NCBI GenBank assembly: GCA_029204225.1
Contig: CM055098.1
Location: 48,199,247-48,263,246 of the forward strand
Origin: Diphasiastrum complanatum
Lineage: Eukaryota > Streptophyta > Lycopodiopsida > Lycopodiales > Lycopodiaceae
Direction: 5' to 3'
DNA length: 64,000 bases
Every line of letters begins with the position of its first letter. Within the stretch, counting starts at the first letter, position 1. Of the stretch, positions 21,781 to 34,748 are shown one piece after another. Position numbers and translations under genes: made by a program. The notes beneath the pieces were generated by a model, which did not search any database, was not told the origin of the DNA, and saw only the letters and a list, made by a program, of their open reading frames with translations.

Positions 21781-24344
21781 GGGATCCTGGTCATTAAGTG
21801 ATAAGGGATAAGGGAGAGATCTAAGAGACACACAAGCACAAATGCACTACAAATGCCCTGTGGCACAACATCCATAAGAGTTGGGTGGGGATCCGAAATT
21901 GCTCATACTCATGATGCTTGCTTGTTGACGACCGGAGGTAGCGCGCACATTGCACTTTGGGGAAGGGAATCGAAGCCACTTACAGGCTCGATCGATGGAT
22001 GCTAATGGTAAAACGTACGATCCACGTCAACAAGGGATCGCCACATGCGATGTGCAGGTGGCAAAAAATCATCTGCATTTTTTGCTTGCTCATATCACAC
22101 CAGATTGCTTAAGGGCACAATGTTTTTGTTGTGTCAATAAGGGATCGGACAAAATCAATTTGACCTCTTAAACATGAGAATAATTTAGATCACCCCAAGC
22201 GCATGTGTAGAAGCCATCCAAGCTATATAGTGGCTTCAAATTCCTTGGTGCATTGGCTTATGAGGTGAATCAGCCCCAACAGTTCAAGTCACGAACTTCA
22301 CAAGCGAGTCAACTTGTCATGGGGCACAGGTTTCATCATTGATGGCACACATTTACATGCCTTTCGTAAACATGGGTGGAGAATGCCAATATTCCCAATC
22401 CATTTGGTTTTGTGTTGTCAATTGTGGAATCAATAAGAGATGGCCTCCAGACCTTAAGTAAGAGTATACAAACTTTTGACTCTTCACCAACATGCCACGT
22501 AGTGGAGGACACCCTTCATCCAAAACTCTGATTTTCGTGTAGTCTATAGGCTTATCAAACCCCACACAAAAATGGCATGTAGCCTGAAGTTGGAGAACGG
22601 AAAAGGTGTTGGGCAGGGTACTAAGTATGTGTTGTAGGTCCAGGCTCCCCAATATTCCCATGTGGAGGAGGAGAAGATGTAGGATACCATACATAATGTC
22701 TTATGTCATCGTGGGCTCTACCATATTGTCATCGAGACGAGGAGGAGATCATGGCCCATGGGTACCGTACATATTGTCTTTATACCAGTGGTACCTAGTG
22801 TCTTAAATTTGGAGTGGGCTACCCTATATTCCCACTCTAGAGGGGAAGGGGTTTGGGCTAGGCTCTATGCAACATCTTGATGTTCCTGTGGGATCCTTTG
22901 TACACCCACTCAAGAATCAAAGGAATATTATGTTTCTCACTACACTCACATCCATCAATTTCCCTCGTGTTTTATTCTTACTTTCAAACATCATCTCTCC
23001 AGGTACTAAATTATCTATTTGAGGAGATACCCACTTTGGACCAAAGAAAAAGGGATTATAGTCCCTTGTGAGTTGGATAAGAGCGTAACTTGTGGCACAT
23101 GGAGACCCATGCCCAAATCTCAATTTGCACATGGAATATGGGCATTTGCCCACTAGCTCCAAAATTGGCTTATAGATGTGGATGTATAATGAGAATGTTG
23201 TACATAATGATGCTAATGCTAAGCAATATTGTTACAATAATAATTAGGTTACATAAGTCAAGGTCATTAGTTGAATTGGGTAAGAGTGCCACATTGATTG
23301 AAACTTAGACACCCTTCTCACTCTGTCATTGACATCTTGGAGCCTTGCGCTCCCTATTTTGGCTTCATTATAATGTGAACAAATCATTACAACAATAGAA
23401 TAACCACATACATATACAACTTCTTTGTGTGTTTATTAACATATATTGTGTGGGATATCTTGTTAACATAGTGTTTCAAAAGATGAAGACATTGACACAA
23501 TTATTCACTCTATGCATATGGAGTTCATAAGTCTATTGAAATATTAATTTAAGGATCATTCACAAAATGGTCGATGCTAGCTAGCCCTAGCTATGGAGGC
23601 TAGGTGGTTAGATAATTTAGAGGTGATGATTGAGTGTAATAACTGACAACTAGGATGTGTGTGAGTACCTGGTGAGGCACTGTGTGAATGGGTATTTTTA
23701 TTTTGAATATGCATTGCCTTGATTTATTTTTAAATAAGTGTTTGCCTCATTTGACTAGTGAGATGAATCTATCACCTTTAATTTCTTTAGGCCAATGTTG
23801 ACCATTTGAGTGAGTCTACAAGGATTGGTTCGTTGATCTCTTAAAATCATTTCCCCTCAAGCTACACCCATCTACCTACCTCATACATAGATATAACTTT
23901 CACTCGCATGATTTAGATAAAATGAAAAGAGGAATACGACACACCATGGTCATCGTAGTTGTAGCAATAGAGGGATTAATTAATCATTTTGCATTGTTTG
24001 TGACATTTTTTGAGTCATGACAGAAATAATCTAGATGCAAAAGGAGCAATATTGTCTCTCAAAATTCCAACTTAGCATGAGAGAATTTGTTCAAGCCATG
24101 GATAAATATCTAAATCTACAAAAGCTTATCTTACATTAGCATGTTTTCATTCTCTCATGACAAGGCATAGGCTTGCTCTTGGAATGTGAGAAGAATATGT
24201 ACTTGCTCTACATCTATCTCTCAAAATGTGTTTGAAAGTATCTTCAATCTCACACATCTATTTCTAAGGAGAGAACATTTTTCTCACACTACACCAATCA
24301 CTCAAGTGTGAGCAAAACATTTACTCGCACAGTAATAGAAAAGT
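21781..24344. other. Unrecognised non-coding region
   Basis: About 2.5 kb of mixed composition. The ORFs are short and read like chance frames, with no domain, tRNA or clear element boundary. It may be old transposon debris. Confidence 0.4.
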
Positions 24345-25010
24345 TCATCTCTCATTTTTTTTTTTTGGGGGGGAAAGGGGGGGGGGTTGAAGTTCAGAAG
24401 ATTGGGCAGCATTTTCAAACTTTGGGTGATTAAGATGGACGAGATTCTTAGATTTCTTTTCACGATGGTCAAAGTCATCGTCGGAACCTTCTTCTTCCTC
24501 ACGGATAGCATCAGTCATCACGTCTTTCAGTTGATCATAAAGGTCAACTGGTTTTAATTCGCGGCAAATGTTTTTAGGCAATCCAACCAAGAACAGTTTT
24601 ATGGCCATACGTTCAATGATGTTTTCGTCAACACATTCGACCTTGAGACGTTTAAAGTGCTCAATGTAGTTTCGAACAGACTCGTCGCAACGCATCTTGA
24701 TATTTTGGATGAATGGGCTCTAAGTCTGTTTGAAACACTTTATGAGGGCGTCTTTGAGATGGTCCAAGAAGCCAGATCAGGAGTTTTGAGGTTAAGATAC
24801 CACTCTTTGGCTATTCCATAGAGTGTCATGGGGAATAGCGAAGCTTTTCGGTTTCAGAGGTATCTCCATAGAAGCGGCATGCATTATCAAAGTCTTAGAG
24901 AAATCTAACTGGGAAGATTCTCCATCGTACTTTGGTGCATTGATACGTGGAATTCTGCGTTCTAGTCGTGGAGGAGCCGGATTGGAAGATTCAGCACAGT
25001 CTTGAGACAT
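24345..25010 (-). pseudogene. Ty3/gypsy gag fragment
   Basis: The minus strand reads MSQDCAESSNPAPPRLERRIPRINAPKYDGE (start at 25010), with P-KYDGE typical of gypsy Gag beginnings. The Gag core follows (ESVRNYIEHFKRLK, FLVGLPKNICRELKP, 24695-24560), then an acidic linker. A frame break lies near 24790. It ends in a T12/G7/A3/G10 homopolymer block at about 24355-24395, where the element is cut off before any zinc knuckle. A primer site and LTR-like start lie upstream at 25854-25868, in the correct order for a 5' end. No pol is present. Confidence 0.65.
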
Positions 25011-25853
25011 GATGCAGTATGAGGAGTACAGTAACAGTACAGATGATCAGGACAGTACTGTACTTGGCAAAAAGTCAAAAAAGAGCAGTTCTCTTTCAAA
25101 ATGGAGGTTTGGATAAAACTTGAACTTTTCTGTTGTAAGAGAATTCGTGGACAGGTCTAGAAATCGTGGACAGTCAGATAAATCTAACTGCAGTACTCGC
25201 GAATTCTGATAGGAGGTGTTTTCTGTCAAAATACTAATTTTTTATATTTTTTAGAGATAGAATTCGAAGAGGGTACAGAGAATTCGTTCTCACTGTGGGC
25301 GATTTCGTGGTATGACTGCCGAATTCTGATACTGAGGTTTTGTTGACAGATGAAAAAAATAGTGAAAAAGGTGATTTTTAGACAGAAAACAGACAAAATC
25401 TGTGAGATAGAATTCGCGGAGCTGCTAGAGGACTGATCTGATAGATCTAGCCTCAATGAAGCCGACAAATTCTAAGACCAAGATTTAGTTGGAAAACAAT
25501 GGATTTTGACAGTATATCAGGGTGTTTTCACAAAATCTGAGCAGGGTCAAAATTCATGGAGGTGATAAAATGGAAGATCAGGGTCTGTTATGGCTGCAGA
25601 CAGACCGACGAATTCTGATATATCTTTTTGGTTGAAAAAAATGTCACTTGGGTCACTTCTTTCAAAGAAAATGCCCAAGTTGACACTTTTGTTGCTTCAC
25701 CCCGGCTTGATAGGTTGCTCCGCAGCTCGTTGAGGACCTGGAGAGAAGTCTCATGATGTGGTGTGAAGGTAAAAAGCAAGCAAGCATACACACAAACACG
25801 GAAGCGAAAAAATGAAACGAGATGAAAGCTAGGTAGAAAAAATCTTAAAAAGC

Positions 25854-25866
25854 GGCAATGGTGCCA
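25854..25866 (-). other. Primer binding site, tRNA-Asp-like
   Basis: The minus strand reads TGGCACCATTGCC, differing from the TGGCGCCGTTGCC used by several plant gypsy lineages only by G-to-A changes. It sits one base from the LTR-like TGTTGGGAG start. Confidence 0.5.
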
Positions 25867-25867
25867 A

Positions 25868-26960
25868 TGTTGGGAGTATTTCTAGTTTACTCGATGGCTA
25901 GATCTACTCACGAGTGTAGTATAGTGTAGAGAGGATCGCCCACCTTTTAAGAACCTACCAAAGCTTTCAAATGGAAATAAACAAACAAGAACGAAACCAA
26001 ATTCTAGACCAGCAGCAACTCCTACATTCTTTAGAACAAGACACAACCAACATCTTTTTGGATCACAGCCCACAACATTCCATGGTTCCATAAGAACATG
26101 CTTGAAGAAATTGCCATTGAAGGATGAGAGTCAGCCTGAGAACACCTTTTTGACGTAGCAATAAAACTTAGCACACTCTTGGATCCAAGAAGATGAGATC
26201 TGACACAACAACTTGAGAACATGCTTTTGAGCAACAATAATCCAGCAGAGGAACTTGTGGAATGAAACTAACTGATCCAACCAGAGAACACATTTTTAAC
26301 CAGGCAAAAAATTCATCATAGTAGAAGGAAGTTGGTAGCTAGAGGCAGGAGAAGATCCTTCCATGCAGCACGTTCAGCTCCTTTTGTAGAGCTGGCTTTA
26401 CTTCATCTTTTCAGTTTGCCATATTGCCACTTTTCCCATCCTTCATAACAAACTTTCATTATACATTTCAAGTGCATTAATTGCTAATTTAGCACTTAAA
26501 ACCATGTGCCTATTGAAAAGCCCTTTTTGAAGTATAACATGCCTATTGGCTTTTAGGCCCATGGTAGCTAGATAATGGCCCTCTTAAAGTGCCAATAACC
26601 TTTGAATGTCCCATTATGAGCTCTCTTCACTTTGGCTAGCATTAAAGAAAGGTTAGGCCTCTTTCTCCATGTGCCAATTACCAAGCCCACTTGCTTTTCT
26701 AACCATAGCCTCAATTAAGGATCTTCTAGCCCATCTTTGCTTTTAAGGTGCCTAGAGTTAGCCCTCTAGGCATCATGTGGTTATTCCCTTAGCTTTTGGC
26801 CCATGGTCCACTTAGCCATCAATTGGATTTTTCTTGACATTTGACCTTCCCTTTTATTTTGCATTTTATGGGCTCCTTTACCTTGCTTTTGGACTTTGTT
26901 GACTTGTAGTTCTGCAATTTGTGGTAACTGAGCCCTCTCTCCCCACTGAGCAGCAAACTT
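25868..26960 (-). mobile_element. Candidate 5' LTR of the gypsy gag fragment
   Basis: Begins (plus-strand view) TGTTGGGAGTATTTCTAG next to the primer site, so on the minus strand it would end the LTR. The outer boundary is unknown; I place it near 26960 only by the change in composition. No coding domain is visible. Confidence 0.35.
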
Positions 26961-27239
26961 GAAAACACAGTACTCCGGTTTTTGTATTAGTATTGAAAAT
27001 CACAATACATTGCAAGATTTTGGCATAGTAGCTGAAACTATACTTATAGGCCGATTTTTAAAGGCTGACAAAAAAAAATTTAGGCCAATTCCAAGGCCAA
27101 AATTTCTCTATCCACATTACGAGCGGGCTAGGACGCCTTGTGAAGAATTGCCAAAAATTGGCAAATCTAGCTTGATCCAAAACCATGAAGAATAGTGTAA
27201 ATTTTGTATATAATTGGGTTTCACACATGCATGGCAAAA

Positions 27240-27838
27240 TGGCATGTGGCAACCCACTCCTAATGTAGGTTAGGTCAAGTCAAGAGAGTTGGTCATGTCT
27301 ATTTGGTGGTCATCCCTTCTTTATAGGACCTACTCCTAAGTTTAAGGTGAAAATTTGACCAACTAGTTACCTACCAAGCATAACTCTAGGATCTAGGCTA
27401 GGGTTTCATTTTAGGGCAAGAAGAGTGAGTTAACTTCCTTATTACATGCTGGAAATCCACCTAACTTCAAGAAGGAAGTCGAATTTGCTATGTATTCCAA
27501 GTTCCCATAGTGAGAAGATAGAATATTTTTGGAGCTCATTGGCAATCTCAAGCTAGTTCACAATGTACATTGAGTTTATGTGATCCAAATGAAACCAAAT
27601 CAATTTCTACTTGTTTCTCAGATTGAAGGCCGTACTACGGCCTATAGTACACACATGTGGGCTCGGATTTCAATGTTGGTCAATGCTTTTGATTGTTAAT
27701 GCTTGCTGTTTGTCAAATTGCCAATCTAGATCAACTTTTTTGTGTCTAGTTTTTTGATAGATTGTTAAGCAAGCATCCAATTACTCTTGTGGATCTTTTG
27801 TAGATCCATTTGTGGTCCTAAAATACATTACTTTCACA
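27240..27838 (+). mobile_element. 5' LTR of short copia derivative
   Basis: Aligns with 29551-30110 over most of its length (for example CTAATGTAGGTTAGGTCAAG, CATAACTCTAGGATCTAGGC). It ends CTTTCACA directly before a primer site. Start chosen at TGGCATGTGGC, where the two copies begin to match; the exact base is uncertain. Confidence 0.75.
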
Positions 27839-27852
27839 TGGTATTAGAGCCA
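27839..27852 (+). other. Primer binding site, tRNA-iMet-like
   Basis: TGGTATTAGAGCCA, one base from the canonical TGGTATCAGAGCCA, directly after the LTR. Confidence 0.75.
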
Positions 27853-27871
27853 AGTACAAGGCTATTGATCA

Positions 27872-29363
27872 TTGTTCAAGTCTAATCCAATTTTAGCAAG
27901 TTTTTGGTGCAAAAAGCTAGTATTGGAAGGGCGAGCTGGTATCCAACCATTTGGAGAGAAGATTCATGATGGAGAGCTTGTACAAATTGTTCTTAATGGT
28001 CTAGGAGATGACTTTGCAAATTTGGTCCAAAGTTTTGCCATCCAAGACACTTTGCCAACTATAGAAAAACTTCACAGTGTATTAGTGGCTGAAGAGTGTA
28101 GAATGCTCCATGCAAAATCTAGGATGAGTTCCTTGTCTTTGCATGATGGTGATGAGAAAGCCAATTTCTCATTCATGGACAAAAAGAAGACCAATGGAAA
28201 GAAGAAACATCCAAAGGAGGCCAAAGAAGAGCATGATGCATCAAGCTCAAAGGACAAGTCAAAGCAGAAATGCTTCTTTTGTGGAAAGAAGGGGCATTAT
28301 GCATCTGAATGCTACAAGAGGCTAAGAGCACAAGTGGAGGAGGACAAACAAGGAAACCTTGCAAAGGAGGAGGAGGAGGATGAAGTAGATATATTCTTGA
28401 TGGCATCTACATCCTCACCAACAAGCAATAGCAATTCAAGAGACAATTGGTGGATCGACAGTGGGGCGCTCCCACATGTCTTGTGAAAAGGACTTTTTCC
28501 CAATCTTACACTTGTTCAATGATGCTAAAAAGTTTATCTGTACTGCAAATGATGAAGAGTGTAGGATAATGGTGTTGGCACCATCTCTTTGTGTCTAGAA
28601 TCCTCAAAATGTATGGATCTAGAAAATGTCCTTTATGTATCATCAATCATCGAGAATATGCTTAGTGTTGGTCTACTCTTAGAAAGTAGTTTGGATGTCC
28701 ACTTTAAGCATGGTGTTTGTTTCATCTTGAAGAATGATGTTTGCATTGCAAAGAGATTTAAACATGGAAGATTGTTTAAGTTGGAAGCTAGTGTTGCTTT
28801 TGAAAGAATGAGAAAAGAACGAGAGTTCCAAGGGAGTCCTCAATGACAATGGCCAAGTCATCAAATTGCATGCAAATTGTCCATTCAAGTGTGCATCTTG
28901 CAAGGATGGTGAGCATTGGAGAGTCTACTATCTTTGAATACTTTTTGGATAGTATTATTAAACATGGAGTGACTTGTTGCTTTTATTTAAGATCTATGAT
29001 GTTTAGTACTTGTTTGACAAGACAATGAAAATTAATGCTTTCAAATCTCCATTTGTTGTTGATAAAGCAATTTCATTGGATAACTATTTTTGTAATAGTT
29101 TGAATACTGTCATAAAAGATGAAACATCATCTGTATTTGAAATCTTTGGGTCCACATGCTTTGAGCATGATCATTCCAATGTAAGGACCAAAGATTATCC
29201 TATTTCAATAATAGGAATAATGGTAGTGTTTTGCTCTTCAAGTAGAGATTGTAGAATCTACTTGTTTTCCATCAAAGAAGTTGTCAATGGTGGAAATGTG
29301 ATCTTTCAAGAGTGGAAGATTTGTAAACTTGAAGAAGCACCTTTGGATCAACACCTTATTTAA
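27872..29363 (+). pseudogene. Copia gag-PR-partial IN remnant
   Basis: The first frame gives the C-terminal half of Gag (GELVQIVLNGLGDDFANLVQ near 27980), a complete zinc knuckle CFFCGKKGHYASEC (28270-28310), an acidic linker and the protease motif WWIDSGALPHVL near 28450, before a shift. It resumes with the protease-distal and pre-integrase region (NVLYVSSIIENMLSVGLL, 28625-28690). A further frame (29010-29363) shows integrase C-terminal traces (GSTCFEHD, IYLFSIKEVVNGGNVIFQE). RT, RNase H and the integrase catalytic core are absent. Gag lacks its N-terminus and begins right after the primer site. The element is a deletion derivative that would depend on others to move. Confidence 0.8.
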
Positions 29364-29550
29364 TTCATTGATGGTTTGGAGTCAAGTCAAATGGAGGAAC
29401 AAGCTCAAGACCCGAGGACTCCAAGAAGAACCATGAGCATCAAAATGGAGCCATCAAGGCTCAATCATGTGGATCAAGCAAGGCAAGTTGTCTTTGGCAA
29501 CATTGTGTATGCACTTAATTTTTCAAATGATGTATCTTCAAGTGCCAAAA

Positions 29551-30110
29551 TGCCATGTGGCAACCCAATCCTAATGTAGGTTAGATCAAGTCAAGAGAGT
29601 TGGTCATGTCTATTTGGTGGTCATCCCTACTTTATAGGACCTACACCTAAGTTTAAAGTGAAAATTTGACCAACTAGCTGCCTACCAAGCATAACTCTAG
29701 GATCTAGGCTAGGGTTTCATTTTAGGGCAAGAAAAGTGAGTTAACTTCCTTATTACATTCTGAAAATCCACCTAACTTCAAGAAGGAAGTCGAATTTGCT
29801 ATGTATTCCAAGCTCCCATAATGAGAAGATAGAATATTTTTGGAGCTCATTGGCAATCTCTAGTTCCCTATGTACATTGAGTTTTTGTGATCCAAATGAA
29901 ACCAAATCAATTTCTACTTGTTTTTCAATTTGAAGGCCGTACTACATCCTGTAGTACACACGTGTGGGCTCGTATTTCAATGTTGATCAATGCTTTTGAT
30001 TGTTAATGCTTGTTGTTTGTCAAATTGCCAATCAAGATCAATTTTTTTGTGTCTAGTTTTTTGATAGATTGCTAGGCAAACATCCAATCACTCTTGTGGA
30101 TATTTTGTAG
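29551..30110 (+). mobile_element. 3' LTR of short copia derivative
   Basis: Direct repeat of 27240-27810 with scattered substitutions. It stops matching after GGATATTTTGTAG, missing the last 28 or so bases present in the 5' copy, so it is truncated at its 3' end. Confidence 0.75.
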
Positions 30111-32259
30111 CCTCAAAAGGTTATTAGTTACTTGCGGGTCACGTTAAGTATGACGTGGCATAACTAATAAGCTTGATTCACTAGAATATTGGTGGATATC
30201 CAAGTCTAGGACTATGCTGAATCCTATGTTCAGGACGTGGACATGACACCGTTGGTTCCCATTCATTTATATTTAAAGGATATAAATCTTCAAGAGAAAA
30301 ATGATCAAATTAGTGCTTTAGAAAAAAATGATTCAGATTTCAAGATATAGAAGTGCAAATAATGTATTAATATTGACAATTGTTTTTTTTTTTGTGATCC
30401 TAACAATTTAGTCCTTGCACATTTAATTCTGAATGCATATACACATGTTGGACTAATATTTCAAATATAGATTTTCCTCCTAATGATGTTTTGAAATGCA
30501 TAATTCCGGCCTTTCAATAAGATTGAAATGATAGTTTTGTCTTCTTGCTTTTTTGAAATTTTTCTTTTGATGATGGATGCATCAAAATCCAAGAGTTTTT
30601 TGAATACTTTCTTGGCACCCATAATCCATTGTCATCTTTCACATTGAAGAAAAGCACAAAGTCGATTGAGGAGCACGGTTTCTTTGATGGTGCCATTAGT
30701 TATGTGTAGAAAGCTAGCTTGTTGAGAACCTGTGTAAATAAAAACTTGAAACACTGAATTTTTTGGCGTTATGGGTTAACTCTAGTTAACTAGTAAACAA
30801 TGATTTGACAATGTATTCACATTAAGGCTACATCGATTTACTCATTTAAACACCGCATAGTGTTCTGGCATATTCATTTCAAATTTGGTTGGGTCCCTTC
30901 GGGCAGTGATGAGCTAGAAGGGCAGGCCTCAACATCCAATAGCATTTCCACATGTTATCCGACGAACTTTTTATTTATTTTTTAAGAAAATATATTTATT
31001 TTAATTTGAGACAAGCTACATTATGTAGAAGCCTAATATCAGTATTTCTATTGGTCCACATAGCAACGCAATTGAGAAAAAACAATAAAAAGGCATGTTT
31101 TACAAAGGCCCTCTTCAAGCCCATATTTTCTCTAATGTAAGCGTCTGTGATAGTCATGCAAACTTCGACAAATATTCTATGTTTAATCAAGGTAACAATA
31201 ATATCATATACAGAGAGAGAAAAGACTGAGAGAGCATTCAACAATGACTAATACATGTAAAGAAAATAGAGAATTTGTAAGTTAAGTTGTTGTAATCAGA
31301 TTACGAATGGGAATCACATGTCTAATAAATGGTTCACAATAGTTGTGCACTAAGCACTATGATCCTAGTAAGCTTAGACAATTGATCGAAACAACCGACA
31401 GATTGTCTTGAATTACTCTCACTCTCTCGATATATCTGATTCAAAGGACTCAAATAGTCAGATACAATTGAATTCTTATTCGAATTCTGATGTATGTTAG
31501 ACAGAATGTAAGTGTTTACAAGATGAGCCTAAACTGAGCTGTAGGCGATAGGCATGACATGAGCAGTTACTATATACATGGCATGTTAGCCTGCATATTG
31601 AAGTCTTCCCAACCCTTCACTGTCGATATTCCTTTCAATGAAATGCATTTTAATTTTGACCTTTCCAGTTGAAAGGTGATTGGTTGCCTTCAATCTTTTA
31701 ACATTAAACATTTTATACTTGTCTTTTGAAATACAACACTTAAATAAAATGAACCAATCGTATGTCAAGATTCAAATGGGCCAAACATATTGTGGCCCTT
31801 CATTCAACACTTACCAACCAAATGTGAAACAGGGGTGGTCGTCATCTCACTTGCCAAGGTTTAAAAAATGGGTGGCAAGTGAAAGGGTTGGGACAAAGGG
31901 AATTGCCGGTAGTGTGAAACCACCCTAATTTTGGAAGAGAAGTTTTGAAGTTTTCTTCATTGAAAAAGAACAATATTTGTGTACTTAAATTCTTAGTATT
32001 GGCACAAGAGAACAAAAAAAACAATATGAAGAGTAAAGGAAAGCATCTCATGTGACTAGACATTCACCTAAAAGTTGAAAGAAATTCTTTAAAGAGCATG
32101 ATGTTGTTATTGATAGGGTAATTAATATCCTAATAGAAAGACCTTTGGATGCAACGGAACTTAGTAAGGCCAAAAGAAAATTCAAAGAAAATATTGGATG
32201 TAATATGTTTAGAAACATCAAATTTGTGACATTTATTGCATTGAATTGAAGAATAGTTA

Positions 32260-32580
32260 AAGTTCAAACTAAGCAATTCAAGTTTTCTTGAGGTGGGCCT
32301 TAGTAATGAGACCAAGCTTGAAATCTTTGGCAAGATCCATATCGAAGGGGAGATGTGAACATAAAAAGTGATTGAAGTTCAAGCTAAGTTTTTAAATTTA
32401 CCTTGAGGTTGGCTTTCGTAATGATAACATGCTTAAAATGTTTGGTAAGCATCTAAATCAAAGGGAGATGTGAACATAACAAAGTTCAAACTAAGCTTTT
32501 GTAGTTACCTTGAGGTGGGCCTTAGAAATGAGAACAAGTTTAATGCTTGGTAAGCATCCAAATCAAGGGACATCTAGGAT
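32260..32580. repeat. Three diverged ~110 bp tandem copies
   Basis: Each unit starts AAGTTCAA(A/G)CTAAG (32260, 32375, 32483), passes through CTTGAGGTGGGCCTTAG-like text and ends AAGGGAGATGTGAACATAA or similar. Offsets are 115 and 108 bases. Confidence 0.8.
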
Positions 32581-34334
32581 GTTATATTCTAAAAAAAGTC
32601 TTAGTTTTTGGTTGATGAAAGCAATACATAATGAACATGCTTTTATGTTTAAAAAATTGTGCATGTGCAACAAAGCCACACTATATATAATGCGTCACCT
32701 GAACAAACACATCATGACCAAGTCACAAGAATATGGCACAAGCTTGATTAATACTTGAGTTCTAGCTAGGAGGACACATATACCTTTGCAAGGATATGTA
32801 GTTTGTGTTTTACTCTACTACATACATATATGTGAAGTAAGAGCTTTTAAGTTTAATTTACCATGAGTTCTACCACATGGTTAAAAAAAAATCAGGAATA
32901 TTAGTTGTTTTGAAGGTAGTATCCTAGTAAAATTTAGTAGAATGCCTCACCAAAGGTATGTGAACTAATTATCAAAAAAAAAATTACATGATAGTCTTGG
33001 TGGCCTATGTGCAAGCCACTTTTGATGGAGTACCTCTTTACTCAACCTCACCATATGCTTCCTTCTTCTTGTTCATATATTTGCACTATTACTTGAATCC
33101 CACTTTGATCTCACTCCCACAAATATATAATATACATCGTGATCAAAGTAGTCAAAGAGTAGATCGTGAACTTTCTTATCTCTCAAAATAGAGCATAATA
33201 TTCCAAAGCTATCATATCATAGATGTCATGTAATTATCCACATCTCAAGTTTTGCATCTTCTAGCACATGGATAAAAGACCTACATTTGGCTTTTATCTA
33301 ATTTTTCACCTTGCTTGCTACAAAAATAAAAATTTGGTGACTATGAATTGATATGATTCTCTTGGATAAAAGACTACTCTATACTATCTTGTTATGGATC
33401 ATGTAGAAAGCCTTGCTTCATTTTGAGAAGGAATAAGGGTGGTTGTAGTCTATATTGTCTGGCAAGTCCTTAAATGAAAATGGGAGACTCCGACACTCCA
33501 CATTCAAGTTCAAAGTCAAGCTATCAACTAACCAACGACAACGAATCGACACGATCAGCATTGTCATCACAAGATTTTATCTAGGAAATTGCCACAAACT
33601 CAAAAGGAGTATATGCAAGATACTTCACTAACTAAACTATATACATCTCTAATAAATGCCAATGTCAAAGTTTTCAAAGTTTTGATCAACCATACTTACT
33701 AGGTTTTGTGCAAAATAAAATCTCAAAATTACAAGAATGCAACCATGCAAATAGCCAAGAAGCTGAAAGGAGTACCTACAAGATACTTCGTTCATTGAAC
33801 CGAAGAATAGTCCACAACACCCACCTAAACCTTTAAATCATTGTAATGAAAAAAGAACCAATACTCTTCAACTCATAATCCAAAAAATCCCACTTCCAAT
33901 CTTCTCAAAAGTTCTACTTCACATAGCAATGCAACAATTCACACCAAACCACAACATAGATTATATAAGTTGACCATAATACAAAAAACTAACAAAAAAA
34001 CACAAGAAAGAATTAACAGAAATCATCACCAAATACAATACCATCAAACAAGATAGTTAAAACACCTTTTCATCCCAAAACACCCCTAGCACGTCAAGAC
34101 AACTTCAAAAAATATATATATAATTTCATCGACCCAACCACTTGCCCTATAAAAAAAATAAGAAATACAAACAAAATTTCAACTTATTAGCAAAACATAC
34201 ACAAGAAGCTCTACTCAATAGATTTTAGAGCTTTTGTAATAGTCTCCAACGACGATAAAAAACTATTTTACTTGCATTCCTAAAATCTACCTAGATAACT
34301 TGAGCCATAAGACAAATATTTTGCTACTTTCATT

Positions 34335-34338
<4 letters not shown>

Positions 34339-34387
<49 letters not shown>
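34339..34387. repeat. (CT)n microsatellite
   Basis: About 24 uninterrupted CT units. Confidence 0.97.
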
Positions 34388-34390
<3 letters not shown>

Positions 34391-34676
34391 TCCACTTTCA
34401 ACTATCTCTTAACTCCACCATCTTCAATTCCATTTCCAATTTTTTTTTAGACCTACATCCTAGATCTTCCTCCCAAGCGAGCTTATCAGAACTAAAGTTA
34501 TTTCTTAAATTCATGAAAATCCCTCAAATATTCAAGTACATTTATTTACAATAGCTAAGATGTCATATGTTGGCTTCCACAATTATATTACACATGCCAA
34601 GATCATGAGCTCACTTTCAAATAGGGTCATTTGTAGCCTTACCAATATCAAATATATCTAAGAGAATCCAATGAAG

Positions 34677-34680
<4 letters not shown>

Positions 34681-34744
<64 letters not shown>
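34681..34744. repeat. (TC)n microsatellite
   Basis: Thirty-two uninterrupted TC units, 300 bases from the other CT array. Any ORF spanning it is an artefact of the Ser-Leu repeat. Confidence 0.97.

Positions 34745-34748
<4 letters not shown>

Noticed and set aside
22353-22694. 113-codon minus ORF
   Set aside because: No domain, no plausible splice partners, and composition like its flanks.
30514-30696. 60-codon minus ORF (MAPSKKPCSSIDFVLFFNVK...)
   Set aside because: Looks slightly protein-like but is short, isolated and unmatched to any family I know.
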